Positions 16,994 through 26,367 of a stretch of DNA of 64,000 bases are shown in pieces. Position numbers and translations under genes: made by a program. Source of the stretch: Agrobacterium vaccinii (lineage in GTDB: Bacteria > Pseudomonadota > Alphaproteobacteria > Rhizobiales > Rhizobiaceae); NCBI RefSeq assembly GCF_021310995.1, contig NZ_CP054151.1, positions 1,095,501 to 1,159,500 on the forward strand, given 5' to 3'. The notes under the pieces were generated by a model. That model saw only the letters and a list, made by a program, of their open reading frames with translations, ran no database searches and was not told where the DNA came from. Position 1 is the stretch's first letter. Each line of letters starts with the position of its first letter.

Positions 16994-17989
16994 TTACAAG
17001 CTCAGTTCTCGCCGCATTGTTTCCAGCCGTTCCATAGCGATCACACCATCGGCAATGGTTGGGGCCGGGGTCTCTGCGCCGCCGAGAGCCGGAACGACAT
17101 CTGCGAGAAGCGAATAATATCCCTTTGGGTCCTCGTTCGCCGCAGCTGTAAAGTTGGGCTTCCACGTCAGCGTATCGACGTTATCCGCAAGTGTTGCTGC
17201 TGGATCATCGATCTTGAACGGCGGGTTTCTATGCCAGCGGACCTCGATAACATCGTCAACTTCGATGCGCTGATGGTCGCCCATGATTTCAATACGCTCG
17301 ACCGGCGTCCCTCGCGACTGGATCGTGCCCATGGCAATGTTGCCTATGGCACCACATTCGAATTCGAACCCGACGTGAAACAGAACGCGGCCCGGTGTCT
17401 TTTCGACCTTACGTGCCGAGATCGACCGTACAGGGGAAACCAAGAAGGAGACAAGGTCCATGTAGTGGACGCAATGATGCAGGAAGAAACCGGTGTAATC
17501 GACATTTCCGACGAAGTAGCCGGGTGCCGTCATGTAGTAGCCGGTAAGGCCCAGAACATCGCCGAACCGACCTGATTTCACAATATTGGCCGCGATCTTG
17601 TTGCCGACCGAGTAGCGCTTCATAAAACCCAGTAGGAGTGGTTTTTTGGCTTTTTCGGATGCCGCCAATAATTCGCGGGCGCCCGCTGCCGAGCCTGACG
17701 GGGGCTTCTCCATGAAGACGCTCAGACCGCGTTCAAGGGCCGCCTTTCCGAAAGCCAAATGCTGATCAGGGCCTACTGCCATGCCGACGGCATCGAGACC
17801 CGGCGTGCGGAGCAACGTCTCGACGTCGCTGGCCAATACCTGAACGCCAAACTGCCTGCCTGCATCAGCAAGTCTTTTGCCGTCGATATCGCAGAGTGCC
17901 GCAATCTGGACGTCATGGCGAAGAAGCTGGGGAAGAAGCATATGAGTCGCGTGGATGCCGCACCCAATCCAACCAATTTTCAGTGTCAT
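16994..17989 (-). CDS. Gfo/Idh/MocA-family oxidoreductase
   Basis: 331-residue NAD(P)-dependent dehydrogenase. The Rossmann fold starts at residue 4 (IGWIGCGIHATHMLLPQL) and the active-site lysine is in FMEKPPSG near residue 98; the C-terminal alpha/beta domain contains HHCVHYMDLVSF. The start overlaps the epimerase stop (ATGA), so the two enzymes are co-translated. With the 3-epimerase it would oxidise or interconvert a keto-sugar taken up by the adjoining transporter. Last gene of its operon. Confidence 0.87.
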   Translation of the reverse strand: MTLKIGWIGCGIHATHMLLPQLLRHDVQIAALCDIDGKRLADAGRQFGVQVLASDVETLLRTPGLDAVGMAVGPDQHLAFGKAALERGLSVFMEKPPSGSAAGARELLAASEKAKKPLLLGFMKRYSVGNKIAANIVKSGRFGDVLGLTGYYMTAPGYFVGNVDYTGFFLHHCVHYMDLVSFLVSPVRSISARKVEKTPGRVLFHVGFEFECGAIGNIAMGTIQSRGTPVERIEIMGDHQRIEVDDVIEVRWHRNPPFKIDDPAATLADNVDTLTWKPNFTAAANEDPKGYYSLLADVVPALGGAETPAPTIADGVIAMERLETMRRELSL

Positions 17990-18867
17990 CGGCGATATTC
18001 CGTCAGTGTGAGATGGGACTTGATGAAAGCGCTGGAGGCGCTGAGGCGATTGCTCTCATCCTCGTGCGGTGGACGCCACTGCGCGAAGGGAACGCCGAAC
18101 CGATCGTCCGTTCGGCGAAAGGGTTCGAGGGATATAGGCCCCTTGTAACCGACCGCATGGAGGGCGCGGCAGACCGAGACCCAGTCGGTTGCGCCGGTGC
18201 CGGGAAAGCCGCGATGGTTCTCGTTTGCCTGGAAATGCACGATCCGGCTGCCACCCAGAAGAATGGCCTCGGCAATCGAGCTTTCTTCCATGTGCATGTG
18301 GAACGTATCGAGCATCAACTGGACCGCGGAATGATCGACAGTATCGAGCAGCTCGATGGCTTGCTGCGTCGTGCACAACACGTCGCTTTCGAAGCGGTTG
18401 AGGGGTTCGACAGCCAGCACGATGCCAGCGGCCCTGGCGTAATCGCCTGCCTCGCGCAGACCTGCGACGCATCGCGCCTTACGGGCAAGGCGTTCTTCTT
18501 CCGTTACGGGCTGGGGCGGGCGACCTGCAAAGACCAGAGGATTGCCGGTCAGTGGTCCACCAACGATGTTTGCACCGAGTGCCTCGGCACAATCCACCGT
18601 GTATTTCAGGTAATCGATGCCTGCGCGATGGGCATCGACGTCCGCCGATGACAGATTGCGCTGGAGGTTGACGCGAGCAGCAAGCACGACGCCAAGCCCG
18701 GAATCCTCAAGCGCCTTGCGCGCCTCTTTCATGTCGATCTCGCCGACTTCCGGTACCAGAAGCTCGACGAAATCATAGCCATGTTCACGCATGCGGCTAA
18801 AGAGCGGGAAGTGCTCTGCTATGAACGGTCTTGCATATTGCATGGAGATCAACCCGATCGGGTTCAT
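17986..18867 (-). CDS. Ketose 3-epimerase-like sugar isomerase (D-tagatose/D-psicose 3-epimerase type)
   Basis: 293-residue TIM barrel of the xylose isomerase-like/AP endonuclease 2 fold. Metal and catalytic residues of the 3-epimerases are visible: Glu in VEPLNRFES, Asp and His in LDTFHMHMEE, His in HFQANENHRGFPG and Glu in SLEPF. ATG 18867 follows AAAGAGGA, and no good start lies upstream. It follows the second permease and precedes the Gfo/Idh protein. Substrate is probably a ketohexose or keto-uronate. Confidence 0.82.
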   Translation of the reverse strand: MNPIGLISMQYARPFIAEHFPLFSRMREHGYDFVELLVPEVGEIDMKEARKALEDSGLGVVLAARVNLQRNLSSADVDAHRAGIDYLKYTVDCAEALGANIVGGPLTGNPLVFAGRPPQPVTEEERLARKARCVAGLREAGDYARAAGIVLAVEPLNRFESDVLCTTQQAIELLDTVDHSAVQLMLDTFHMHMEESSIAEAILLGGSRIVHFQANENHRGFPGTGATDWVSVCRALHAVGYKGPISLEPFRRTDDRFGVPFAQWRPPHEDESNRLSASSAFIKSHLTLTEYRR

Positions 18868-18921
18868 GTGTCGGTCCTCTTTCCAGGCTGATCCGGCATC
18901 ATCGCCGCAGCCATTTTTCAA

Positions 18922-19755
18922 TCAGCCTTTAACGGCGCCCTGGGTCAGTCCGCCGATCAAACGGCGTTGCACTAGAAGGAAGAGTAGTGTGGCGGGAAGA
19001 GCTCCCACCACGGCGCCTGCGGCCAGCAGACCCCATTCGATCTGGTATTCACCGATCAACGTCTGGATCGCCACGGTGACAGGACGGACGTTCCGTCCGC
19101 CGAGCGTCAGTGCGTAGAGATATTCGTTCCAGGCGGTGATGAAGATGTAGATGCCGGTGGAGATGATGCCGGGGATCATGAGCGGCAATACGACACGACG
19201 CAGCGCCGTCAACCGTGTGCAGCCGTCCGTCATGGCGGCTTCATCGAGACTTTTGGGAATTGCGCCGACATAGCTCGTCAGCATCCAGACAGCAAAGGGT
19301 ATGGCTGCCGTCGCATTGGCAAGGATCAGCGCGAAATGCGTGTCGAGGATGTTGAGCTTTCGAAACAGCACGAAGAGCGGCAGGATCAGAAGCACAATTG
19401 GAAACATGTTGATCAACAGAAACTGTAACATGAATATCTTGCGTCCGGGGAACCGGAACCGCGAGAGCGCATAGGCTGCGGTGACCGCAACCAGAAGGCC
19501 GACAACGACGGTACCCACGGCGATGATCAGGCTGTCCAGCATGTTTTTGAGAAATGACGTCTGCTCGATCAGACGCACATAATTATCGAAGCTCCAGCCG
19601 GATGGCGAAATCGAAACGCCGGTGGCGCTGAGCACGGCTGTTGGCGTCAGGGATGTCAAAACCATCCAGGCGAAGGGCGCCATGGCGAAGAGGACGATCA
19701 GGAGAACGGGTAAATCCGTCGTCAGAATGCGGCGCAGGGTGCTGGGCTTCTTCAT
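18922..19755 (-). CDS. ABC sugar transporter permease, MalG type
   Basis: 277-residue CUT1 permease with about six membrane helices; EAA loop KSLDEAAMTDGCTRLTALRRVVLPLM and the usual C-terminal LTQGAVKG. The start overlaps the MalF-type gene stop by 4 bases. Confidence 0.92.
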   Translation of the reverse strand: MKKPSTLRRILTTDLPVLLIVLFAMAPFAWMVLTSLTPTAVLSATGVSISPSGWSFDNYVRLIEQTSFLKNMLDSLIIAVGTVVVGLLVAVTAAYALSRFRFPGRKIFMLQFLLINMFPIVLLILPLFVLFRKLNILDTHFALILANATAAIPFAVWMLTSYVGAIPKSLDEAAMTDGCTRLTALRRVVLPLMIPGIISTGIYIFITAWNEYLYALTLGGRNVRPVTVAIQTLIGEYQIEWGLLAAGAVVGALPATLLFLLVQRRLIGGLTQGAVKG

Positions 19756-20675
19756 CGTTCGACCTCACGCATGGTTCTGGCAAGATAAAAGGCGACGAAG
19801 GCACCGAGGAAAATGGTGAAGGTGACCGCGATGGTGGTGCCGTAGCCGAAATCGAGATTTTGACGTGCCTTGATGAAGGCGTAGAGCGGCAGCGTATGGG
19901 TGGCATAGCCTGGACCGCCGCCGGTCATGACGAAGATCACGTCCATCGAATTTGCGACCCAGATGACCCGCAAGAGGCCAGCGGTGGCCAAAACGGGGCC
20001 TATCCCCGGTAGCGTGATGTGGACAAATTGCCGCCAGGCGGATGCACCGTCGATTGAGGCCGCCTCATACTGGCTCTTCGGAATACCCTGAAGCCCCGCC
20101 AATATCATGACTGCGAAGAAGGGAAAGCCTTGCCAAGTGAGGGTAGCGATGATGGCGTAAAGGGCGACGCCGGGATCGGCAAGCCATGGGACAGCCGTCT
20201 GGACCACATGCAGATAGAGCAGGATGTCGTTGAGAACCCCGGTGTTGGGATCGTAAATCCAGCGCCACATCAGTGCGATGACCACGCTTGGCAGTGCCCA
20301 GGGAATGATGACAAGCGCGCGCGCAAGTCCACGCCATGGAAACTCGCGGTTCAGCAGAATTGCCGTGAGTAGCCCAAGGCCCATTTGCAGCGGCACAGTC
20401 AGGCCGATCCAGATCACGGTGTTCCACACTGCACTCCAGAAGACCGGGTCATTGAACAGTTTGACGTAATTGCCGAACCCGACAAAGCGACTGGCATTTG
20501 GCTTGAACAGCACAAGATCATAAAAGCTTGTGAAAACGGCCTGGATCATCGGCAGAAAGACGATCACCGCTGTGACGACAACAGCCGGCGCCAGCAGCCA
20601 GTAGGGCATGAACTGCTGGCTTTGCCAGAACGGCTTTACCTTCTGTTGCTGGTGCGTGGAGACGATCGGCGACAT
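19752..20675 (-). CDS. ABC sugar transporter permease, MalF type
   Basis: 307-residue CUT1 permease; first helix YWLLAPAVVVTAVIVFLP, EAA loop SQYEAASIDGASAWRQFVHITLPG near the middle. ATG 20675 with AGGA about 7 bases upstream fits the family length; further in-frame codons upstream run through the hairpin after the SBP gene and encode an atypical extension. Confidence 0.92.
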   Translation of the reverse strand: MSPIVSTHQQQKVKPFWQSQQFMPYWLLAPAVVVTAVIVFLPMIQAVFTSFYDLVLFKPNASRFVGFGNYVKLFNDPVFWSAVWNTVIWIGLTVPLQMGLGLLTAILLNREFPWRGLARALVIIPWALPSVVIALMWRWIYDPNTGVLNDILLYLHVVQTAVPWLADPGVALYAIIATLTWQGFPFFAVMILAGLQGIPKSQYEAASIDGASAWRQFVHITLPGIGPVLATAGLLRVIWVANSMDVIFVMTGGGPGYATHTLPLYAFIKARQNLDFGYGTTIAVTFTIFLGAFVAFYLARTMREVER

Positions 20676-20710
20676 GCGGTTATCCTGGGTTTCGGATCGA
20701 TGCTTTGGGA

Positions 20711-20739
20711 GGGCTCCGGTGGAACGTCCAGTGGAGCCC
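20711..20739 (-). promoter_or_regulatory. Intercistronic hairpin after SBP gene
   Basis: GGGCTCC (20711-20717) pairs with GGAGCCC (20733-20739), and inside it TGGA (20720-20723) pairs with TCCA (20727-20730) across a 3-base loop, with a 2x2 internal loop. It lies 8 bases after the SBP stop on the transcribed minus strand and before the permease start. Confidence 0.65.
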
Positions 20740-20746
20740 GCCTGCC

Positions 20747-21949
20747 TTATTGCGCAAACAGTGTGTTGAGCTGTTCCATCATCTGCTGCGAGGTTGTCTG
20801 GCCGGTGAGTGCCTGCTGCATTGCCGTCTGCCACGCCGTATTCACAAATTCCGACGTGCCGGAACTCTGGGGAAGGACATGCGCGAAGGGAAGGGACTGC
20901 ACGGTGGCGTCCACGAAGCGGCGTTCATGGAGTTTCCAGTCGGCAGAACCGCTTTTCGTCACGGTCATCTGGCCGGTCGCAGTGTTGAACGCGACGTTGT
21001 TTTCGCCTTCCGCGAGGAAGGAAATCCATTTCCACGCCGCATCCTTGACCGAGGACGAGGAGAAGACGGCTAGTGATTCATCGCCATAGGACGTCCACTG
21101 TTTGCCACCACATTTCGGTACAGGAACGGCAGAAACCTTGTCTCCGAGTGCGGCGACGAGGTCTTTGGACGAGCCGATGTGATGAATGGTCATGGCCGTC
21201 TTGCCGGTTTTGAAGGCCGCGATGATTTCCTGGAAACCGTCATTAGGCGCAGATGGTGGAATGACCTTGTCTTTCTGGAAGAGGTCGATCAGCCATTGGT
21301 TGGCGGCGACCGCCTGTGGTGTCGTCAGTCCGCCGGGTTTCAGCTCCGCACCCTGTGAGAACACGAAAGCGCCCCACTGGTCCCAGCCGCCCTTGCCGCC
21401 ACGCAGGCCAAAACCATAGGTGTTGGGCGCCTTTGTCAGCTTGATTGCGGCCTCGCGGAAATCCTCACAGGTTGCCGGTGGCTTCAAGCCCGCTGCTTCG
21501 AACAGATCGGTGCGGTAATAGAGGTAAAGAACGACATACTGGATGGGCAGATAATATTGTTTGCCATCTGCGCCCTTGTTCAATTCAAGCAGGTTGTCGA
21601 GAAGGTCTGCCTTCCCCGGCCAGGCATTGATCCGATCATCAAGCGGCTCCAGAGCGCCCATCTCGGACAGACGCGGTTGGGCGAAGAGTTTGACCATCGC
21701 TGCGTCCGGCGCGCTGCCGCCCACGAGAGCCGTGTAGAGATTGTCGTAGTAACTGTTCCACGGAACGTTTTCCGCTTCGATCTTGATGTCCGGGTTGGCT
21801 TTTTCAAACTTGGCGACAAGATCCGACATCGGATTTGCCGGATTGTCGAAATGGTACCAGAAGCGAACAGTGTCAGCGGCGTTAGCTGGGCTGAATGCCA
21901 CGGTCGCGGCCATCGCTACACTAATTGCTAGTTTTTTCAGAAGTTTCAT
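20747..21949 (-). CDS. ABC sugar transporter substrate-binding protein (CUT1)
   Basis: 400-residue SBP family 1 protein. The signal peptide KLLKKLAISVAMAATVAFSPANA is followed by DTVRFWYHFDNPANPMSDLVAKFEKANPDIKIE. ATG 21949 has GGAGGAG upstream. It resembles the SBP at 37403 (NYWHHF, SAPND, IHHIGS versus WHHTGS), so the two systems are paralogous. Its ATPase is encoded divergently at 23734. Confidence 0.9.
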   Translation of the reverse strand: MKLLKKLAISVAMAATVAFSPANAADTVRFWYHFDNPANPMSDLVAKFEKANPDIKIEAENVPWNSYYDNLYTALVGGSAPDAAMVKLFAQPRLSEMGALEPLDDRINAWPGKADLLDNLLELNKGADGKQYYLPIQYVVLYLYYRTDLFEAAGLKPPATCEDFREAAIKLTKAPNTYGFGLRGGKGGWDQWGAFVFSQGAELKPGGLTTPQAVAANQWLIDLFQKDKVIPPSAPNDGFQEIIAAFKTGKTAMTIHHIGSSKDLVAALGDKVSAVPVPKCGGKQWTSYGDESLAVFSSSSVKDAAWKWISFLAEGENNVAFNTATGQMTVTKSGSADWKLHERRFVDATVQSLPFAHVLPQSSGTSEFVNTAWQTAMQQALTGQTTSQQMMEQLNTLFAQ

Positions 21950-21985
21950 TGCTGTTATCTCCTCCGTTATCAGCAATTCACGTTT

Positions 21986-22963
21986 TCAGTTCGTCATCAT
22001 CCTTCTTGCCGCCCTCCCAGCAGACCGCAGCGCCTCCCGCGCTGCCTCCAGTTCGTTGGTGTTTTGCAGGAAGCCGTGGGTAACGCCGGGTACGATCTCA
22101 AACTCGTCCGTGCGTCCCAGGATTGTTAGCCGAGCGTGCAGCGCCACTGTGTCCGAAAACAGCGGATCGACCCCCGCTGCCATCAGGTAAAGCGGTGGCA
22201 GGTGCGAAAGCGCTTCGTCGGTCGCCACAAGCGGGCAGGCGAATGGGTCGCTGTCAATCGCGCCGTCGCCAGCATACCAGGCCCAATAGCGACGCATCTT
22301 CGCAGTCGTTAGGCCCGGGCCGTTTTCAAATCGGACGTAAGAGTCCCCCGTGAGATCGGCAGCAAAGTTTCCATAGAAAAGCAGGCCGCCATCCGGCAGC
22401 GCATGTCCGTTCGCCTGTTGGTGCAACATGGCGGCAAGGGCAAGATTGGCACCGGCGGAATCTCCCGAAATCAAGAGGGGTCCGGTATTCACTCCGTTGA
22501 CGTCGCCTGCAAGGAGCGCTCTCAAACAGGCGACGACATCGAGCAGGCCAGCAGGAAACGGATGTTCCGGGGCGAGTCGATAATCCGGCATTGCAACAGC
22601 CATGCCCGTTTCGTTGGCGAGCACCCGAGCGCATCGTTCGTGGGTTTCAGGGCTGCAAAAGGCAAAGCCGCCGCCGTGCACGAACAGAACAGTTCCGTTG
22701 CTGGCGTTTTCCGGTGTCAGGATGCGCATCCGGCATGACGCTGACCCGAGCGTTGTGTCAGCCGCGATCCAGACCTCGGTATCCGACGCCATCGGCGGCA
22801 GGTCTACGTTCCAGCGCTGATTCAGGCGCTCAGACAGCGCACGTCCCTCCGCAGGTGGAAGAAGAGTGGCATCCGGCAAAGGGCCGGTTTCCGCCATCAC
22901 CTTTTCCATGAGGGCCTGCATCTGCGGTGAGATGATGCCGGGATCGGCCTGGTGAGTGCTCAT
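21986..22963 (-). CDS. Alpha/beta hydrolase, hormone-sensitive-lipase type (acetyl esterase-like)
   Basis: 325-residue hydrolase with the HSL oxyanion motif HGGGFAF, nucleophile motif GDSAGAN, acid in AAGVDPLFSD and catalytic His in GVTHGF. No signal peptide is seen, so it acts in the cytoplasm. Its ATG overlaps the stop of the GntR gene (ATGA) and it precedes the SBP gene by 36 bases, so it belongs to the sugar operon. De-esterification of an imported acylated sugar is a reasonable role but is inferred. Confidence 0.85.
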   Translation of the reverse strand: MSTHQADPGIISPQMQALMEKVMAETGPLPDATLLPPAEGRALSERLNQRWNVDLPPMASDTEVWIAADTTLGSASCRMRILTPENASNGTVLFVHGGGFAFCSPETHERCARVLANETGMAVAMPDYRLAPEHPFPAGLLDVVACLRALLAGDVNGVNTGPLLISGDSAGANLALAAMLHQQANGHALPDGGLLFYGNFAADLTGDSYVRFENGPGLTTAKMRRYWAWYAGDGAIDSDPFACPLVATDEALSHLPPLYLMAAGVDPLFSDTVALHARLTILGRTDEFEIVPGVTHGFLQNTNELEAAREALRSAGRAARRMMTN

Positions 22964-23637
22964 TGGTTGGCATCCGGGAAAACATCGGGCCCGAAGTCGA
23001 CAATGGTCGCGATGTGGTGTCGCATGGCGGTAGTGGCGTTGGCGACGTCGCCACTTTCGATAGCATCGATGATGCTGCGATGGCGCAAGGCCGTGGCCTT
23101 CAGGTCGCGTTCCATCCGGCTTTGCGAAATCTTGAAGCGGTGATTGTGCACGAGGCATCGATGCAGGATTGGGTCCAGCGCAGGAAGACTTGCGCTCTCC
23201 AATATTCGTCGATGAAAATCCCGATCGATCGCAGCCAGTTGAAGTTCATCATCGTCATCCGCTGCCGTCAGCATCTCATCGAGCATGACGTTCAGGTCCA
23301 GGATCAGCGCCTTGTTGGCGGACCGCATCGTCCGCGGCAGTCCGCTGCATTCGATATGCGTGCGAAGGCGGAACATCTCGATGGCTTCATCCGCCGTGCA
23401 TTCCGAAACCTGCGTACCACGATGTCCCTGGCGACGAACGAGGCCTTCTTCTTGCAACTGCAAAAGCGCTTCACGCACTGTGCCCTGACTGCATTGGAAA
23501 TGTGCGGCAAGCTCCAACTCCGTCAGCCCGGTGCCCGCAGTCAGGTTCCCAAGCATGATGTCGCGCTTCAGCGCGTTGAAAGCCGTTGCCGCTTTCGGAG
23601 GCTTGTTCACGACAGGTTTGGGCGAAAAATATGTCAT
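22960..23637 (-). CDS. GntR-family regulator with FCD domain
   Basis: 225 residues: winged HTH (AFNALKRDIMLGNLTAGTGLTELELAAHF, CSQGTVREALLQLQEEGLVRRQ) then a helical FCD domain with AIDRDFHRRI and RHRSIIDAI, which carry the typical metal-binding His. First gene of the operon it presumably controls, and divergent from the ATPase gene. A palindrome in the 96-base gap (23672-23689) is the likely operator. Confidence 0.9.
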   Translation of the reverse strand: MTYFSPKPVVNKPPKAATAFNALKRDIMLGNLTAGTGLTELELAAHFQCSQGTVREALLQLQEEGLVRRQGHRGTQVSECTADEAIEMFRLRTHIECSGLPRTMRSANKALILDLNVMLDEMLTAADDDDELQLAAIDRDFHRRILESASLPALDPILHRCLVHNHRFKISQSRMERDLKATALRHRSIIDAIESGDVANATTAMRHHIATIVDFGPDVFPDANQ

Positions 23638-23671
23638 CGGGTCTGCCTAGCAACGGAGACTTGAATATATT

Positions 23672-23689
23672 ATCATTATTGATAATGAT
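23672..23689. promoter_or_regulatory. Probable GntR operator palindrome
   Basis: ATCATTAT-TG-ATAATGAT is a perfect 8-bp inverted repeat with a 2-base spacer, midway between the divergent GntR and ATPase starts. A related half (GATAATGG) follows at 23693. The position allows one bound dimer to control both directions. Confidence 0.6.
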
Positions 23690-23733
23690 ATCGATAATGG
23701 CCGTCAAGGTCGAAAACACCGGGAGGAAACTTG

Positions 23734-24813
23734 ATGACGGTCATAACGCTGAAGAATATCAGCAAGTCCTACGGCGAGCTCCAGGTCATCCACGGTATTG
23801 ATATAGATATTGGCAGCGGTGAGTTTCTTGTCCTCGTCGGACCTTCCGGCTGCGGAAAATCGACGCTCCTGCGCATGATTGCGGGGCTTGAAGGTATTTC
23901 CGGTGGTGAGCTTGCAATCGGCGGCAGCACGGTCAACGATCTGTCACCCGCAGAACGTAACATCGCGATGGTGTTTCAGGACTACGCGCTCTATCCGCAT
24001 ATGACGGTTGAAGACAATATGTCGTTTGGCTTGAAGATGCGTGGAACAGCGCAGGACGAAATCGACAGGCGCGTGGATAATGCCGCCAATGTTCTCAAGA
24101 TTACCGATTTTCTTGAACGTCGCCCTGCGCAATTGTCCGGCGGTCAGCGTCAGCGTGTTGCCATGGGTCGGGCAATCGTCCGCGAGCCAGCCGCGTTTCT
24201 GTTTGATGAACCGCTTTCCAATCTGGATGCGTCCTTACGTGTCGAAATGCGTTTGGAGATCGCCAAGCTCCACAATCGCATGAAAGCGACGACGGTGTAC
24301 GTGACCCACGATCAGGTGGAGGCGATGACTCTGGCTGACAGGATTGCCGTTATGAACGCGGGCAGAGTGGAGCAGATTGGCAAACCCCTCGATCTCTACC
24401 GACGGCCCGCAAGCCTTTTCGTGGCACGGTTCATAGGTAGTCCGACGATGAACACCATCGACACCACGTCCGAAGGCGACAAGGCGATTACCGTTCTGGG
24501 ACGCCAAATTGATGTTGTGGAATATGTCGGGGAGCGCAGCGCGGCTCCTATTGTATTCGGCATTCGCCCCGAGGACCTCAGCAGCTGTCCGCCGGAAGAG
24601 GCATGGTTCTCAGGCGAGGTCGTGGTGGCAGAACGGCTTGGCAGTCAGACATATGCCTATCTTGAGATAGGCGGCACCCGCATGCTGACGGTGGAATTAC
24701 CTCGCGACGCAGATATCACTGTCGGAGAAATGATCCATGTCAAGGGAGAGACCGGCTCGGTTCATCTATTCGACAAATCGACAGGACGACGTTTAAACAA
24801 TGGGTTCGTGTAG
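23734..24813 (+). CDS. ABC sugar transporter ATP-binding protein, UgpC/MsmK type
   Basis: 359-residue ATPase with Walker A GPSGCGKST, Q-loop FQDYALYPHM, signature LSGGQRQR, Walker B FLFDEPLSNLD, switch YVTHDQ and a C-terminal regulatory domain (GIRPEDLSS). ATG 23734 has GGGAGGAAAC upstream. It is separated from its permeases and SBP, which lie on the opposite strand beyond the GntR and esterase genes, and is the only ATPase of that locus. Confidence 0.92.
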   Translation: MTVITLKNISKSYGELQVIHGIDIDIGSGEFLVLVGPSGCGKSTLLRMIAGLEGISGGELAIGGSTVNDLSPAERNIAMVFQDYALYPHMTVEDNMSFGLKMRGTAQDEIDRRVDNAANVLKITDFLERRPAQLSGGQRQRVAMGRAIVREPAAFLFDEPLSNLDASLRVEMRLEIAKLHNRMKATTVYVTHDQVEAMTLADRIAVMNAGRVEQIGKPLDLYRRPASLFVARFIGSPTMNTIDTTSEGDKAITVLGRQIDVVEYVGERSAAPIVFGIRPEDLSSCPPEEAWFSGEVVVAERLGSQTYAYLEIGGTRMLTVELPRDADITVGEMIHVKGETGSVHLFDKSTGRRLNNGFV

Positions 24814-24849
24814 CGGGCGAAAGCAGGAATGATGCCAAACCTTTATCAT

Positions 24850-24870
24850 AGATCATGCGATAAATGATCT
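24850..24870. terminator. Hairpin between convergent genes
   Basis: AGATCAT (24850-24856) and ATGATCT (24864-24870) pair exactly around 7 bases, between the ATPase and the oppositely oriented diguanylate cyclase. No T-run follows, so termination is only suggested. Confidence 0.35.
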
Positions 24871-24927
24871 GCTGGGACGATGTCCAATGGTCGCTTCCCG
24901 CACCCTACCGGCCAAGAGTCGTTAGCC

Positions 24928-26049
24928 TTATGCCTCAAATACTTCTACACGATTGCGACCGTTCCGTTTTGCGGCGTAGAGCGCCTGGTCGGCATTACTC
25001 AAAAGAGTTTTCAGTGCCATTCCATCCGCGACTGTAGCAATGCCCAAACTAATTGTGAGTGGGATGTGTTTTCCATCATGCCATATGTCAAGCGCCTCGA
25101 CAGTACGGCGTAGGTGTTCGGCCTGTTGCATGAGAGCGTGCGTAGAAGAGGCCTTCACATAAAGGCCGAACTCCTCGCCACCCAGTCTTGCGAATATGCT
25201 GTCTCTTGGCAGAGTTTCGGCCATCCCTTTGGCTGCGGCAATAAGAACATGGTCACCTGCAGCGTGGCCGAAGGTATCGTTGACCCGCTTGAAATGATCG
25301 ATATCGATGATCGCTAAGGTATCACCGGGCGCTGTCTGTGACGGCAATTTGGAGAAGAACCAATGTCGATTATGAATCTGTGTCAACGGGTCCGTGGCCA
25401 GCAGATGAAGCAGACGGGTTTCAGCCCTTTCCTTGGCGAAAACGAGCACGAACATGGCGATAAAAAACTGACAGAGGATGAGGAGGAAGAATGTTTCACT
25501 GACGGAGATTGAGATCGCTTCGGGCGTTGCAATGCTTGCAATCGTAATCAACCCCAACAGTGCTTTAGCGGCAAACGACAAAGCCAAGGGAAAACGAGCG
25601 CGAATGTTCTCGCTGCGTGTGTTGCGCAAGACAACGACACCACAGGACGCCATAAAGATTGCCATCAGCGTCAGGAAAACCGTCGCGCGATAAACGTTGG
25701 TCAAATGGAAATCAGTCGCGATTGCCACGATGACCGTCAAAGGTGTGATCGCAAGCACGATCGAATCTCGATGAGAAACCTTTTCGGTGACGAGGCGCCG
25801 GATGCCAATCCAGAGCAGTCCGTAAGCGAGCGGGCCTAAAGCAAGGCTTACCAGTGTCCAAGCATAATATGGCAGCTCGCCCCTTTCGCCAGCACCTGCA
25901 ATCGAAGAGCCTACGGCCAGCAAGATAAATGCGATTGCCATAAGCCGCAGACCCAAGCGCTTGCCGGATTGCCACCTGACATACATGAAGCAGACAGCCC
26001 CAACGAGAAGTGACGACTTATGCAGAAGCAAGACAGTATTGAGATCCAA
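24928..26049 (-). CDS. Membrane-bound diguanylate cyclase (GGDEF)
   Basis: 373 residues. The first 200 are hydrophobic and form about six helices, with no recognised sensory family. The cytoplasmic GGDEF domain starts at [12 protein letters not shown]; the active-site loop is RLGGEEF, a functional variant, and [19 protein letters not shown] carries the metal and GTP-binding residues. At the I-site position the RxxD is not present, so product inhibition may be absent. It stands alone and is not linked to the sugar loci. It should make cyclic di-GMP. Confidence 0.9.
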   Translation of the reverse strand: MDLNTVLLLHKSSLLVGAVCFMYVRWQSGKRLGLRLMAIAFILLAVGSSIAGAGERGELPYYAWTLVSLALGPLAYGLLWIGIRRLVTEKVSHRDSIVLAITPLTVIVAIATDFHLTNVYRATVFLTLMAIFMASCGVVVLRNTRSENIRARFPLALSFAAKALLGLITIASIATPEAISISVSETFFLLILCQFFIAMFVLVFAKERAETRLLHLLATDPLTQIHNRHWFFSKLPSQTAPGDTLAIIDIDHFKRVNDTFGHAAGDHVLIAAAKGMAETLPRDSIFARLGGEEFGLYVKASSTHALMQQAEHLRRTVEALDIWHDGKHIPLTISLGIATVADGMALKTLLSNADQALYAAKRNGRNRVEVFEA

Positions 26050-26367
26050 GTCGATCGCCCAAAAATTCTAATGTGTCCAATAACAGCCGGACTTTAGCAT
26101 CTATGAATTACTGAAGGCTGAAATTGGTTTTTATAGTTTTGGGCATTCTGTACGAATCGCGAGGGGATAGTCTTGGCATTTCTGTATCGTAACTGCGGCG
26201 AACGGTTGCGCTATGAGGCACAAACAATGGCTTCATGTCCGTTTATAATCTGTGGCGTCCCTCGGCTATGCCAACGAGATATCTGTCCAGCTAGCACAAG
26301 CAATGCTCACGGCAACGCACCTGCGATGAGCCGCTGACTGTTTGTCAAAATATGCAGGACAGGCCAT
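26050..26367. other. Intergenic region holding one possible short gene
   Basis: Apart from the 54-codon frame at 26173-26337 described separately, no recognisable element is seen. The part next to the cyclase (26060-26160) is AT-rich and probably contains its promoter. Confidence 0.4.
26173..26337 (+). CDS. Possible 54-residue cysteine-rich protein
   Basis: A short frame starts at TTG 26173, with GAGGGGAT immediately upstream as ribosome site, and ends at TGA 26335. It reads YRNCGERLRYEAQTMASC then PFIICGVPRLC and RDICP, with five Cys whose spacing recalls a zinc ribbon interrupted by extra residues. No family is recognised with confidence. It may be a decayed zinc-ribbon gene or chance. Confidence 0.3.
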   Translation: MAFLYRNCGERLRYEAQTMASCPFIICGVPRLCQRDICPASTSNAHGNAPAMSR

